From NCBI RefSeq assembly GCF_001477625.1, contig NZ_CP013692.1, positions 1,860,001 through 1,924,000 of the forward strand: a stretch of 64,000 bases of DNA, in the 5' to 3' direction. Made by a program: the position numbers and the translations under genes. Positions 34,745 to 42,998 of the stretch are shown piece after piece. The notes beneath the pieces were generated by a model. It ran no database searches. It was not told the origin of the DNA and saw nothing but the letters and a program-made list of their open reading frames with translations. How positions within the stretch are numbered: the stretch's first letter is position 1; the number at the start of each line of letters is the position of its first letter. The DNA is from Paucibacter sp. KCTC 42545. Lineage in GTDB: Bacteria > Pseudomonadota > Gammaproteobacteria > Burkholderiales > Burkholderiaceae_C.

Positions 34745-35772
34745 ACGGTTCTCTGGGGCGGGGGTTGATCGTGGGGCGAAGGCGGATTCAGGGCTTCCCG
34801 CATGGCTGTCGTGCAGAAGTCCTGCGCGCTCAAAGCTTCGGGAATGGCGCGGCCCATCTTGATGAAGTCATGGGTCACGCCGCGCACCAATTCCAGCTGC
34901 ACCGCATTGCCATTGGCGCGCAGCAGGTCACCGTAGGCCAGGCCTTCGTCCACCAGCGGGTCGCACTCGGCCAGCAAAATGGCAGCAGGCGCCAGGTCGC
35001 TGTGGTTGGGTGCTTCCAGCGGTGCGAAGCGCCAGTCGCGCCGGTGGTGGTAACCGATGTAGTGGTCAAAGAACCAGGCAATGGCGGCGGCGTCTAACAA
35101 AAAGCCCTGGCCGAAGAATTTGTGCGAAGGCGTGTCGGCGTGGGCGGCCGTGCCCGGTGTGATCAGCAATTGCAAGGCCAGGGGCAGGCCCTTGTCACGC
35201 GCCAGCAAGGCGCAGACCGCCGCCAGCGTGCCGCCAGCACTGTCGCCACCCACGGCCAGCCGGCTGCCGTCCAGGCCCAGACTGCCAGCGTTCGCGGCCA
35301 GCCATTGCAAGGCGGCCCAGGCGTCGTCCACCGCGGCGGGAAAGGGGTGCTCGGGTGCCAAGCGGTAGTCCAGTGACACAACGGCAGCGCCACTGCGCAG
35401 AGCGAGTTGGCGGCACAAGCTGTCATGCGTTTCCAGGCTGCCGATGGTGAAACCGCCGCCGTGCAGATAAAGCATGACGGGCAATCCCGACGCACTGCTG
35501 CTGGCGTAGAGCCGCGCGGCCAAATCACCGGTCGGGCCCGGGATATTGAAATCTTCCACGCGGGGCAGCGCGGCGCGCGGCAGGTCAAGAATCTCTGCGC
35601 CCATCAAATAAGCAATGCGGGCCTGCTGCGGGCTCAGGCTGTGAAACGCCGGGCGTTTGGCCCGCTGTATCCGGTCCAACACACCGGCCATGCGGGGGGT
35701 TAACAAACTGCTGCTCAAAAAAAGCTCTCCATCATTCCGGTCACTGAGTTCGCTCAGATCATTCAGATCCAT
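34741..35772 (-). CDS. Alpha/beta hydrolase, hormone-sensitive-lipase/arylesterase type
   Basis: The 343-residue enzyme of the HSL (bacterial esterase IV) family has oxyanion-hole motif LYLHGGGFTIGS, nucleophile elbow GGDSAGG, and a catalytic Asp and His likely in AECDPLVDEG and GVTHDF. LDYRLAPEHPFPAAVDDAWAAL is a typical family segment. The start codon is uncertain: ATG 35772 lacks a clear Shine-Dalgarno, while TTG near 35727 follows GGAGAG. It is divergent from the alcohol dehydrogenase, and co-translated with the thioesterase fusion. Confidence 0.88.
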   Translation of the reverse strand: MDLNDLSELSDRNDGELFLSSSLLTPRMAGVLDRIQRAKRPAFHSLSPQQARIAYLMGAEILDLPRAALPRVEDFNIPGPTGDLAARLYASSSASGLPVMLYLHGGGFTIGSLETHDSLCRQLALRSGAAVVSLDYRLAPEHPFPAAVDDAWAALQWLAANAGSLGLDGSRLAVGGDSAGGTLAAVCALLARDKGLPLALQLLITPGTAAHADTPSHKFFGQGFLLDAAAIAWFFDHYIGYHHRRDWRFAPLEAPNHSDLAPAAILLAECDPLVDEGLAYGDLLRANGNAVQLELVRGVTHDFIKMGRAIPEALSAQDFCTTAMREALNPPSPHDQPPPQRTV

Positions 35773-35818
35773 TAGGCTTGGGGCAGTGTGCCAGACCTCA
35801 CGACAAGGACGACGCAAG

Positions 35819-36970
35819 ATGGCTTTGATCCAATACCTGACCCAGATCCACATCGACTTCGGCGCCTGCGCCCTGCTGCCCCAGGAATGCCTGCGCGTGG
35901 GCATGTTGCGGCCGCTGATCATCAGCGATGCCGGCGTGCGCGACGCGGGGGTTCTTGCGCAAGCCATGGCCGCATGGGGGCCTACGCCGCCTCCTGTGTT
36001 TGACCTGACCCCCAGCAACCCCACCGAAGCGGCCGCGCGCCTGGCCGTGGAGATGCTGCGACGTGAGCGCTGCGATGGCCTGGTGGCCATTGGCGGTGGC
36101 TCCAGCATGGATCTGGCCAAGGCGGTGGCGATTGCGGCCACCCACGAGGGACCCTTGAAAACCTACGCCACCATCGAGGGCGGCAGTGCCTTGATCACCG
36201 ACAGCGTGCTGCCCGTCATCGCCGTGCCCACCACGGCCGGCACCGGCAGCGAGGTGGCACGCGGCGCCATTCTGATCGTGGACGACGGCCGCAAGCTTGG
36301 TTTTCACAACTGGGTCCTGCTGCCCAAGGCCGCCATTTGTGACCCGGCCCTGACCCTGGGTCTGCCGCCGGGCTTGACGGCTGCCACCGGCATGGACGCC
36401 ATCGCACATTGCATGGAGACCTTTATGTCGGCCGCGGTCAATCCGCCGGCGGATGGCATTGCTCTTGACGGCCTGCGCCATGGCTGGTCCCATATCGAGC
36501 GCGCCACACACGCGGGACAGCAGGATCGGGATGCGCGCTGGCAGATGATGAGCTGCAGCATGCAAGGCGCCATGGCCTTTCAAAAAGGCCTGGGTTGCGT
36601 GCATTCGCTCAGCCATTCACTGGGTGGCCTTGAGCCCCGCTTGCATCACGGCACACTCAATGCGGTGTTCCTGCCGGCTGTGATTCGTTTCAATGCCGCC
36701 GCACCCAGCATGCAGGCCGAAGACCGATTCAATCGCATGGCCCAGGCCATGGGCTTGCCGCACTGTGGGCCAGATGGCGAAGCGCTTGCCCAAGCCATCG
36801 TGGCGATGAATCAGCGCCTGGGCCTGCCTACCGGGCTGGCCGCATTGGGCGTGGGGCCTGACTTGTTCGAACGCGTGATTGACGGGGCCATGCAGGACCA
36901 TTGCCACAAGACCAATCCTCGTCTGGCCAGCCGAGCCGACTACCTGGTCATGTTGGCGCAATCGCTGTAG
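35819..36970 (+). CDS. Iron-containing alcohol dehydrogenase
   Basis: This 383-residue group III (Fe) dehydrogenase has NAD-binding GGGSSMDLAKAVAI and PTTAGTGSEVARGAI. Metal ligands lie in GMDAIAHCMETF, CVHSLSHSLGG and HHGTLNAVFLPAV. The alcohol substrate is unknown. AAGGA lies about 10 bases before the ATG. It is divergent from the hydrolase gene by 46 bp and followed by a bidirectional terminator. Confidence 0.92.
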   Translation: MALIQYLTQIHIDFGACALLPQECLRVGMLRPLIISDAGVRDAGVLAQAMAAWGPTPPPVFDLTPSNPTEAAARLAVEMLRRERCDGLVAIGGGSSMDLAKAVAIAATHEGPLKTYATIEGGSALITDSVLPVIAVPTTAGTGSEVARGAILIVDDGRKLGFHNWVLLPKAAICDPALTLGLPPGLTAATGMDAIAHCMETFMSAAVNPPADGIALDGLRHGWSHIERATHAGQQDRDARWQMMSCSMQGAMAFQKGLGCVHSLSHSLGGLEPRLHHGTLNAVFLPAVIRFNAAAPSMQAEDRFNRMAQAMGLPHCGPDGEALAQAIVAMNQRLGLPTGLAALGVGPDLFERVIDGAMQDHCHKTNPRLASRADYLVMLAQSL

Positions 36971-37007
36971 GCCCGCCACTCAAGTTCAGTCTGATTCAGG
37001 CATGAAA

Positions 37008-37030
37008 AAAGCCCGGCAGAGCCGGGCTTT
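37008..37030. terminator. Bidirectional intrinsic terminator between adh and aceA
   Basis: Perfect 10-bp stem AAAGCCCGGC / GCCGGGCTTT with AGA loop and A/T runs on both sides. It serves the convergent alcohol dehydrogenase and isocitrate lyase genes. Confidence 0.9.
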
Positions 37031-37062
37031 CGAGGCTAACTCAGCGCAGCGCGCTGTTCGAT

Positions 37063-38364
37063 TTAGCCGTGCTTCTTGTCGAAGAACTGTTCGTCTTCGG
37101 TTGAGCCCTTCAGGGCGCCCGTCGAGGCATCGCGCTCGATGGTGGTGGTGACAGCGTCGAAGTAACCGGTACCCACTTCACGCTGATGCTTCACCGCGGT
37201 GAAGCCACGCTCGGCGGCGGCGAATTCGGCTTCTTGCAGCTCCACGAAGGCGCTCATATTGTTGCGAGCGTAGCCGTAGGCCAGGTTGAACATCGAGTAG
37301 TTCAGGCTGTGGAAGCCGGCCAGGGTGATGAACTGGAACTTGTAACCCATGGCGCCCAGCTCGCGCTGGAACTTGGCGATGGTCGCGTCGTCCAGGTTCT
37401 TCTTCCAGTTGAAGGAAGGCGAGCAGTTGTAGGCCAGCAGCTTGCCGGGGAACTTGGCGTGAATCGCGTCAGCGAAGGCCTTGGCGAAAGCCAGGTCTGG
37501 CTTGCCGGTTTCGCACCAGATCATGTCGGCCACTTCGGCGTAGGCCAGGCCGCGGCTGATGGCTTGCTCCAGACCGTTGCGGGTACGGAAGAAACCTTCC
37601 ACCGTGCGCTCGCCGGTGCAGAAAGGCTTGTCGTTGTCGTCGATATCGCTGGTGACCAGGTCGCCGGCTTCGGCATCGGTACGAGCCAACAGCACGGTGG
37701 GCGTGCCCATCACGTCAGCGGCCAAACGTGCAGCGTTGAGCTTGGCAACGGCTTCACGGGTAGGCACCAGCACCTTGCCGCCCATGTGGCCGCACTTCTT
37801 GGCCGCGGCCAATTGGTCTTCGAAGTGAACGCCTGCGGCGCCGGCTTCGATCATGGACTTCATCAGTTCGAAGGCGTTCAGCACGCCGCCGAAACCGGCT
37901 TCGGCATCGGCCACGATGGGCGCGAAGTAGTCGGTGTCGTTCTTGCCTTCGCTCCACTGAATTTCGTCAGCGCGCTTGAAGGTGGCATTGATCTTCTTGA
38001 CGACCTTGGGCACCGAGTCCACCGAGTACAGGGACTGGTCAGGGTACATCTCGCCATTGCTGTTGGCGTCGCCAGCCACTTGCCAGCCAGACAGGTAGAT
38101 GGCCTTCAGGCCGGCCTTGACTTGCTGCATGGCCTGGTTGCCGGTCAAGGCGCCCAGCGAATTGACGAAGGGCTCGGTGTTGACCAGATTCCACAGCTTC
38201 TCGGCGCCGCGCTGAGCCAGGGTGTGTTCGATCTTGATCGAGCCACGCAGACGAACCACGTCAGCGGCGGTGTAGCTGCGCTTGATGCCCTTCCAACGGG
38301 GATTTTCGGCCCAGTCTTTTTCGAGGGCGGCGATTTGTTGCTCACGGGTCAAGTTGGTCGACAT
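37063..38364 (-). CDS. aceA: Isocitrate lyase
   Basis: It cleaves isocitrate to glyoxylate and succinate in the glyoxylate shunt. The 433-residue product has catalytic [13 protein letters not shown] and [26 protein letters not shown]. Further family segments are [33 protein letters not shown] and [19 protein letters not shown] 38364 is preceded by AGGAG; homologues begin [11 protein letters not shown]. The upstream region holds a palindromic operator over a possible -10 box. Malate synthase is not in the window. Confidence 0.97.
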   Translation of the reverse strand: MSTNLTREQQIAALEKDWAENPRWKGIKRSYTAADVVRLRGSIKIEHTLAQRGAEKLWNLVNTEPFVNSLGALTGNQAMQQVKAGLKAIYLSGWQVAGDANSNGEMYPDQSLYSVDSVPKVVKKINATFKRADEIQWSEGKNDTDYFAPIVADAEAGFGGVLNAFELMKSMIEAGAAGVHFEDQLAAAKKCGHMGGKVLVPTREAVAKLNAARLAADVMGTPTVLLARTDAEAGDLVTSDIDDNDKPFCTGERTVEGFFRTRNGLEQAISRGLAYAEVADMIWCETGKPDLAFAKAFADAIHAKFPGKLLAYNCSPSFNWKKNLDDATIAKFQRELGAMGYKFQFITLAGFHSLNYSMFNLAYGYARNNMSAFVELQEAEFAAAERGFTAVKHQREVGTGYFDAVTTTIERDASTGALKGSTEDEQFFDKKHG

Positions 38365-38553
38365 GAAGTGCTCCTGCAAAGTCAAAGGGAAAGGACGTAG
38401 ATCAAAACTCATGGCGCCGTGCGCTTTCGGTTGTCCGGAAGGGCTGAATCGCTGGGCCTGCTGTCCTGCCTGTTGAGGCTGTTTTGCTGGCGTTTGCGAT
38501 CCCGTCGCTGTGACTCAAGATTAGTCCTCTTGGCTCCGCATGTGAAGACTTAT

Positions 38554-38567
38554 GTCTTATATAAGAC
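38554..38567 (-). promoter_or_regulatory. Perfect palindrome GTCTTATATAAGAC, probable aceA operator
   Basis: The 14-bp perfect palindrome covers the putative -10 box TATAAG of an aceA promoter about 190 bp upstream of the start codon. Such placement suits a repressor, perhaps GntR-type. The regulator is not in the window. Confidence 0.5.
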
Positions 38568-38673
38568 TGAATTTATTTCCCAATAAAATCAATAACTTAA
38601 TTTAAAAATTTCTGATCGTGAAATGCAATTCACCATCATGAGAAAAAATGTCGCACTGCAGCATCACTTGAAT

Positions 38674-38705
38674 TCACGATATGAAATGGTGGTTTCGTAT
38701 CGTGA
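38674..38705. repeat. 32-bp near-perfect palindrome downstream of marC
   Basis: TCACGATA-N-GAAA (38674-38686) pairs with TTTC-N-TATCGTGA (38693-38705) at 12 of 13 positions around a 6-base loop. It lies about 30 bp after the marC stop and about 310 bp upstream of aceA. It may be a terminator-like or regulator-binding element; no T run follows. Confidence 0.55.
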
Positions 38706-38735
38706 GATTCAACTGGCGTTTGACTTGGCGGCGGC

Positions 38736-39338
38736 TTACAGGCCGCCGATGAAGTAGCGCTTCAAGCCCGCCAAGATCATTTCGACGGCAATCGCGGTCA
38801 GCACCAAGCCCATCAACTTCTCGATGGCCGAAACCACCGAGTCACCCAAGATCTTGCGAATGCGATCGGCCACCAGCAGGGTCAAGCCCGAGACCAACAT
38901 GGCCGCGGTCAAAGCGCCAATCCAGTCAAAGATGCGCTCAGGTTGACGCGAGGCCAGCAGCAGCACAGTCGCCATCGCCGAAGGGCCGGCCAGCAAAGGC
39001 ACGGCCAAGGGGAAGATGAAAGGCTCTTTGCCCGGCTCCAGGCCGTAGGCCGATTCACTGGCGCTGCCGAAAATCATCTTGATCGCAATGATCAAGAGGA
39101 TCACGCCACCGGCCACTTCCAGTGAGCGCTCGGACAAATGCATGACCTCCAAAAAGCTGCCGCCCAAAAACATGAAGGCGAACAGCGCCGCGAAGGCGAT
39201 ACCCACCTCGCGGGCAGCCACCAGCGTGCGGCGCTCTTTGGGCACCTCGCGCATGATGGAAATAAAGATGGGAAGGCTGCCCAGCGGGTCCAAAACCAGC
39301 AAAAGCAGAATGAAAGCGGAGAGAAAACTGTGATCCAT
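38736..39338 (-). CDS. MarC-family integral membrane protein
   Basis: The 200-residue protein has about six membrane helices. Family signatures are LVLDPLGSLPIFISIM near the N terminus and PLAVPLLAGPSAMATVLLL in the middle. MarC/YhgN proteins are of unknown function, once thought to affect multiple antibiotic resistance. Confidence 0.92.
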   Translation of the reverse strand: MDHSFLSAFILLLLVLDPLGSLPIFISIMREVPKERRTLVAAREVGIAFAALFAFMFLGGSFLEVMHLSERSLEVAGGVILLIIAIKMIFGSASESAYGLEPGKEPFIFPLAVPLLAGPSAMATVLLLASRQPERIFDWIGALTAAMLVSGLTLLVADRIRKILGDSVVSAIEKLMGLVLTAIAVEMILAGLKRYFIGGL

Positions 39339-39424
39339 AGGGCGGCATTGTCGCCGCCCTGCCCGGCTAACGCATCTTTGCCAAGTCCTGGCATGCGCAA
39401 TACACGGCTCCAGCCGGGGCGAAA

Positions 39425-40381
39425 TCAGGCGCGCGGATGATGTTGGGCGTGGATCAGCTTGAGCCGCTCCCGGGCCACATGGGTGTAGATCTGCGTGGTG
39501 GACAGGTCAGCGTGCCCCAGCAGCAGCTGCACCACGCGCAGGTCGGCGCCGTGGTTGAGCAAATGGGTGGCAAAGGCGTGGCGCAAGGTGTGCGGTGACA
39601 GCGGGCTGGCGATGCCGGCGGCCAGGGCATGCTTTTTCACCACCACCCAGAACATCTGCCGCGTCATGCCTGCGCCGCGGGCGGTGACAAAGAGTTCATC
39701 GCTGCTTTGGCCCTTCAGCAGTTCGCTGCGCGCATGCTGCAGATAGCGCAGCAGCCAGGCGTGTGCCTCTTCGCCAAAGGGCACGAGCCGCTCTTTGCTG
39801 CCCTTGCCGGTGATGCGCAGCACCGCCTCCTTGAATCCCACATGCACGCTTTTGAGTGTGACCAACTCGGTCACGCGCAGGCCGCTGGCATACATCAGCT
39901 CCAGCATGGCGCGGTCGCGTTGGCCCAGAGCCGTGTCGATATCGGGGGCGTTCAGCAGCGCCTCAACCTGGGCCTGGCTCATCAGCTTGATATTGCGATG
40001 GCCGGCTTTGGCGTTAGTCAGGCGCAGCGTCGGATCCTGGCTGATGCGCTGCTCGCGCAAGGCCCAGCGGAAGTAGCGCTTGAACACACTCAGGCGCCGA
40101 TTGGCGCTGGTGGTCTTGCCGCCCTCATGCCGGGCCAGGGCGTAGTCCTGCAGGTCGATCTCTACCGCCTGGTCCAGACTTTTGTCGCCATGCGCTTGCA
40201 GCCAATCGGCAAGCAAGTTCAGGTCACGCCGGTAGGCCGCCAGGGTGTTAGCTGAGAGGCCATCTTCCAGCCACAGAGCCTCCACAAAGCCATCAATCCA
40301 GGCCTCGCTGGCCTGGCGTGACGGGCTGAGTTCAATCGAGCTTGAGTTTTTGCTGTTCGACAACTTTTTTGTAGACCTCAA
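39425..40381 (-). CDS. xerD: Tyrosine recombinase XerD
   Basis: With XerC, it resolves chromosome dimers at dif. The 318-residue frame has a SAM-like N-terminal domain ([19 protein letters not shown]) and catalytic residues R (ASGLRVTEL), K ([12 protein letters not shown]), H-x-x-R ([19 protein letters not shown]), H ([13 protein letters not shown]) and Tyr in IYTHV. No ATG lies in the expected start region. TTG at 40381 or 40363 is possible, both inside the end of the upstream Bug gene. The real protein may thus be shorter. Confidence 0.93.
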   Translation of the reverse strand: MRSTKKLSNSKNSSSIELSPSRQASEAWIDGFVEALWLEDGLSANTLAAYRRDLNLLADWLQAHGDKSLDQAVEIDLQDYALARHEGGKTTSANRRLSVFKRYFRWALREQRISQDPTLRLTNAKAGHRNIKLMSQAQVEALLNAPDIDTALGQRDRAMLELMYASGLRVTELVTLKSVHVGFKEAVLRITGKGSKERLVPFGEEAHAWLLRYLQHARSELLKGQSSDELFVTARGAGMTRQMFWVVVKKHALAAGIASPLSPHTLRHAFATHLLNHGADLRVVQLLLGHADLSTTQIYTHVARERLKLIHAQHHPRA

Positions 40382-41315
40382 ATTCGGCCTTGATCTGGGC
40401 CGAGAACTGCTCGGGCGTGCCCGCCACGATCAGTGAGCCGGTGTCCTCGATGCGCTTTTTCACCTCGGGCATTTCCAAGGTCTTGCGGGCAGCCTGATTG
40501 ACCTTGGCCACCACGTCCGCGCTCAAGCCCTTGGGGCCGTAAAGCCCGTAGTAGGCCATGCGGTTGACGGGCTCCAGGCCCACTTCTTTGAAGGTGGGCA
40601 CATTGGGCAGCTGGGCCAGGCGCTGCGGCGCGGCCACCACGATGGCGATCAAGCGGCCATCTTTGATGAAGGGCAGCGCCGAGGGCAGATTGTCAAAAAT
40701 CATCGGCACCTGGCCCGACACCGTGTCATTCAGGGCCGGCCCTGCGCCACGGTAAGGAATGTGCAGCACGAACAAGCCGGACAGGCTTTTGTACAGCTCC
40801 ATCTGCAAATGCCCAATGCCGCCGGTGCCCGAGCTGGCGTAACTGTACTTGGCGGGGTTCTTCTTCAACTCGGCCACAAAACCGGCGTAGTCACGCGCCG
40901 GGAAGCTGGGATGCACCGCGATCACATTGGGCGTGGCGGCCAAATTGATGATGGGGGTGAAGTCGGTCAGCGGGTTGTAGGGGATCTTGGGGTTGATGGC
41001 CGGGTTGGCCGCCGTGGTGGAGACGGTGGCCATGCCTAGGGCGTAGCCATCCGGCGCCGCCTTGGCCGTGTCATTGGCGCCCACCAGCCCGCCGCCACCG
41101 GCCTTGTTCTCCACAATCATCTGCTGGCCCAGGGGACCGCTGATGCGTTCGGCCAGCACGCGGGCCACGATGTCGGTGGTACCGCCCGGTGCAAAAGGCA
41201 CGATCAAGCGCACTGGCTTGCTCGGGTAAGCCTGCTGCGCCCACAGCAGCGTGGGCTGCAGCAAAGCCATCACCGCCAAGCAACCGAGCCGGGCATTCCA
41301 AACGTGTCGTGTCAT
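40332..41315 (-). CDS. Tripartite tricarboxylate (Bug) solute-binding receptor
   Basis: The 327-residue periplasmic receptor has a signal peptide ending LLWAQ (about 27) and [29 protein letters not shown], the Bug-family start. [14 protein letters not shown] loop, [18 protein letters not shown] and [18 protein letters not shown] follow. Such orphan receptors are expanded in Burkholderiales. The ligand cannot be predicted. GGAGG precedes ATG 41315. Its 3' end overlaps xerD. Confidence 0.93.
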   Translation of the reverse strand: MTRHVWNARLGCLAVMALLQPTLLWAQQAYPSKPVRLIVPFAPGGTTDIVARVLAERISGPLGQQMIVENKAGGGGLVGANDTAKAAPDGYALGMATVSTTAANPAINPKIPYNPLTDFTPIINLAATPNVIAVHPSFPARDYAGFVAELKKNPAKYSYASSGTGGIGHLQMELYKSLSGLFVLHIPYRGAGPALNDTVSGQVPMIFDNLPSALPFIKDGRLIAIVVAAPQRLAQLPNVPTFKEVGLEPVNRMAYYGLYGPKGLSADVVAKVNQAARKTLEMPEVKKRIEDTGSLIVAGTPEQFSAQIKAEFEVYKKVVEQQKLKLD

Positions 41316-41390
41316 GGTCAAACCTCCAGTGGCGCCATGCTAGCGCAGGCGGGAGACACATCGGTACGGGCAAACCCAAGCCAGGGACAT

Positions 41391-42485
41391 TCAGGCCTGG
41401 GCCAACGCCCAATCGATATGCTCGGCCAGCAGCGCCGAGGCCTGCGGCCGCGCGGACTGCAATGCGGCGCGAAGGTTGGAGTCCTCGCCCTGACGCAAGG
41501 CATTGCCCATGGCCACCGCCAGATTGCGCTGCCAGCGCGCGTGGCCGATGCGGCGGATGGCCGAGCCTTCGGTGCGGCGCAGGAATTGCGCCTCATCCCA
41601 GGCCCAGAGCTGCAACAAGCTCGCGCCGTCCAACTCGGGGCGAGCATCAAAATCCGCCACCACCGCCTTGGCGGCGAATTTGTTCCAGGGGCAGGCCAGC
41701 TGGCAATCATCACAACCGTAGATGCGGTTGCCCATCAGCGGCCGCAACTCCAATGGAATGGCGCCCTCATGCTCAATCGTCAAATAGGAGATGCAGCGCC
41801 GCGCATCCACCCGGTAGGGCGCAACGATGGCCTGAGTCGGGCACACATCCAAGCAAGCGCGGCATTGCCCGCAATGCGCGGTCACGGGCTCGCTCAGCGG
41901 CAGCGGCAGATCCAGATAGATCTCACCCAGAAAGAACATCGAGCCCGCCTCGCGGTGCAGGGTCAAGGTGTGCTTACCGCGCCAGCCAATGCCGGAGCGC
42001 GAGGCCAGCTCCACCTCCAGCACCGGCGCCGAATCGGTGAAGACGCGGTAGCCAAAGGGGCCAATGCTTTGGCCCAGCCGTTCGGCCAGCTTTTGCAAGC
42101 GGCTGCGCAGCACCTTGTGATAATCCCGGCCACGGGCGTAGATGGAGAGCTGTGCGCGCTGTGGATCGCGCAAGCCCTGCCACTCCAGAGCCTGCCAATC
42201 GCTGCGGCTATCCTGAGGCAGATAGTCCATGCGCGCGGTCAGCACACGCACGGTGCCGGGCACCAGCTCGGCGGGCCGGGCGCGCTTGAGGCCATGGGCT
42301 TGCATATAGTGCATGCTGCCGTGGAAACCGGCGCTCAGCCAGGCTTGCAAGCCGGGCTCGGCGCTGGACAAATCAATATCGGCCACGCCAATCTGTGAGA
42401 ATCCCAACTCAAGCGCCCAGGCGCGCAGCTGGCCCATCAAGGCCTGCATTTCTTTGTCGTTCAATGTCCGTGGAGCTTGCGTCAT
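41391..42485 (-). CDS. queG: Epoxyqueuosine reductase QueG
   Basis: It catalyses the last step of queuosine biosynthesis in tRNA, using cobalamin and two [4Fe-4S] clusters. The 364-residue product has DUF1730 (YARGRDYHKVLRSRL; RVFTDSAPVLE) and Cys motifs CGQCRACLDVCPTQAI and CDDCQLACPWN. A C-terminal HEAT-like region follows. The ATG lies directly back-to-back with the tsaE start. Confidence 0.95.
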   Translation of the reverse strand: MTQAPRTLNDKEMQALMGQLRAWALELGFSQIGVADIDLSSAEPGLQAWLSAGFHGSMHYMQAHGLKRARPAELVPGTVRVLTARMDYLPQDSRSDWQALEWQGLRDPQRAQLSIYARGRDYHKVLRSRLQKLAERLGQSIGPFGYRVFTDSAPVLEVELASRSGIGWRGKHTLTLHREAGSMFFLGEIYLDLPLPLSEPVTAHCGQCRACLDVCPTQAIVAPYRVDARRCISYLTIEHEGAIPLELRPLMGNRIYGCDDCQLACPWNKFAAKAVVADFDARPELDGASLLQLWAWDEAQFLRRTEGSAIRRIGHARWQRNLAVAMGNALRQGEDSNLRAALQSARPQASALLAEHIDWALAQA

Positions 42486-42998
42486 TTGCGCATTCTAGAA
42501 ACCCGCCTTCTGCAGTGGCCCGATGAGGCCGCCACCCAAGCCTTTTGCGAGCAAATGGCTGGCGCCTTGCGCCGCCAGCCCGCGCTGATGAATGCCAGCA
42601 TCGAGCTGCACGGCAGCCTGGGTGCCGGCAAGACCAGCTTGGTGCGCCACTTGCTGCGAGCCTTAGGCGTTGAGGGGCGCATCAAAAGCCCCAGCTACGC
42701 GGTGATGGAGAGTTATGAGCTGGCCGCCGAATTGGGCTGCGCCAGCCATTTCGACTTCTACCGTTTCAACGATCCGCGCGAATGGGAAGACGCGGGCTTC
42801 CGCGATGTCTTCGCCGCACCGGGCCTCAAGCTCAGCGAATGGCCCGAGAAGGCTGCCGGCATGCTGCCCACGCCCGACCTGCAGATCTGGCTGGAGGTGA
42901 ACGAGGACGATAGCCGCGCGGTGCGCTTGCAGGCCGGCAGTGAATTGGGCCAGGCCTTGCTGAACGCACTCGATCAAACACAAGGGGTCAGGTCTTGA
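42486..42998 (+). CDS. tsaE: TsaE, ATPase of tRNA t6A modification
   Basis: A partner of TsaB/TsaD in N6-threonylcarbamoyladenosine formation. The 170-residue product has Walker A GSLGAGKTSLVRHLLRALG, then SPSYAVMESYE, FDFYRF and LSEWPEKAAGMLP. There is no ATG; TTG 42486 has GGAG ten bases upstream, and TTG 42477 is an alternative that is too close to it. It is directly divergent from queG and overlaps amiC. Confidence 0.92.
   Translation: MRILETRLLQWPDEAATQAFCEQMAGALRRQPALMNASIELHGSLGAGKTSLVRHLLRALGVEGRIKSPSYAVMESYELAAELGCASHFDFYRFNDPREWEDAGFRDVFAAPGLKLSEWPEKAAGMLPTPDLQIWLEVNEDDSRAVRLQAGSELGQALLNALDQTQGVRS

Larger units (their letters stand above)
38365..38735. other. AT-rich control region between aceA and marC
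   Basis: About 370 bp without genes, markedly more AT-rich than the surroundings. It includes the 14-bp palindrome at 38554 and a longer palindrome at 38674. On the minus strand a TTGGGA-16-TATAAG promoter candidate for aceA is present (about 38562-38589). Confidence 0.6.
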
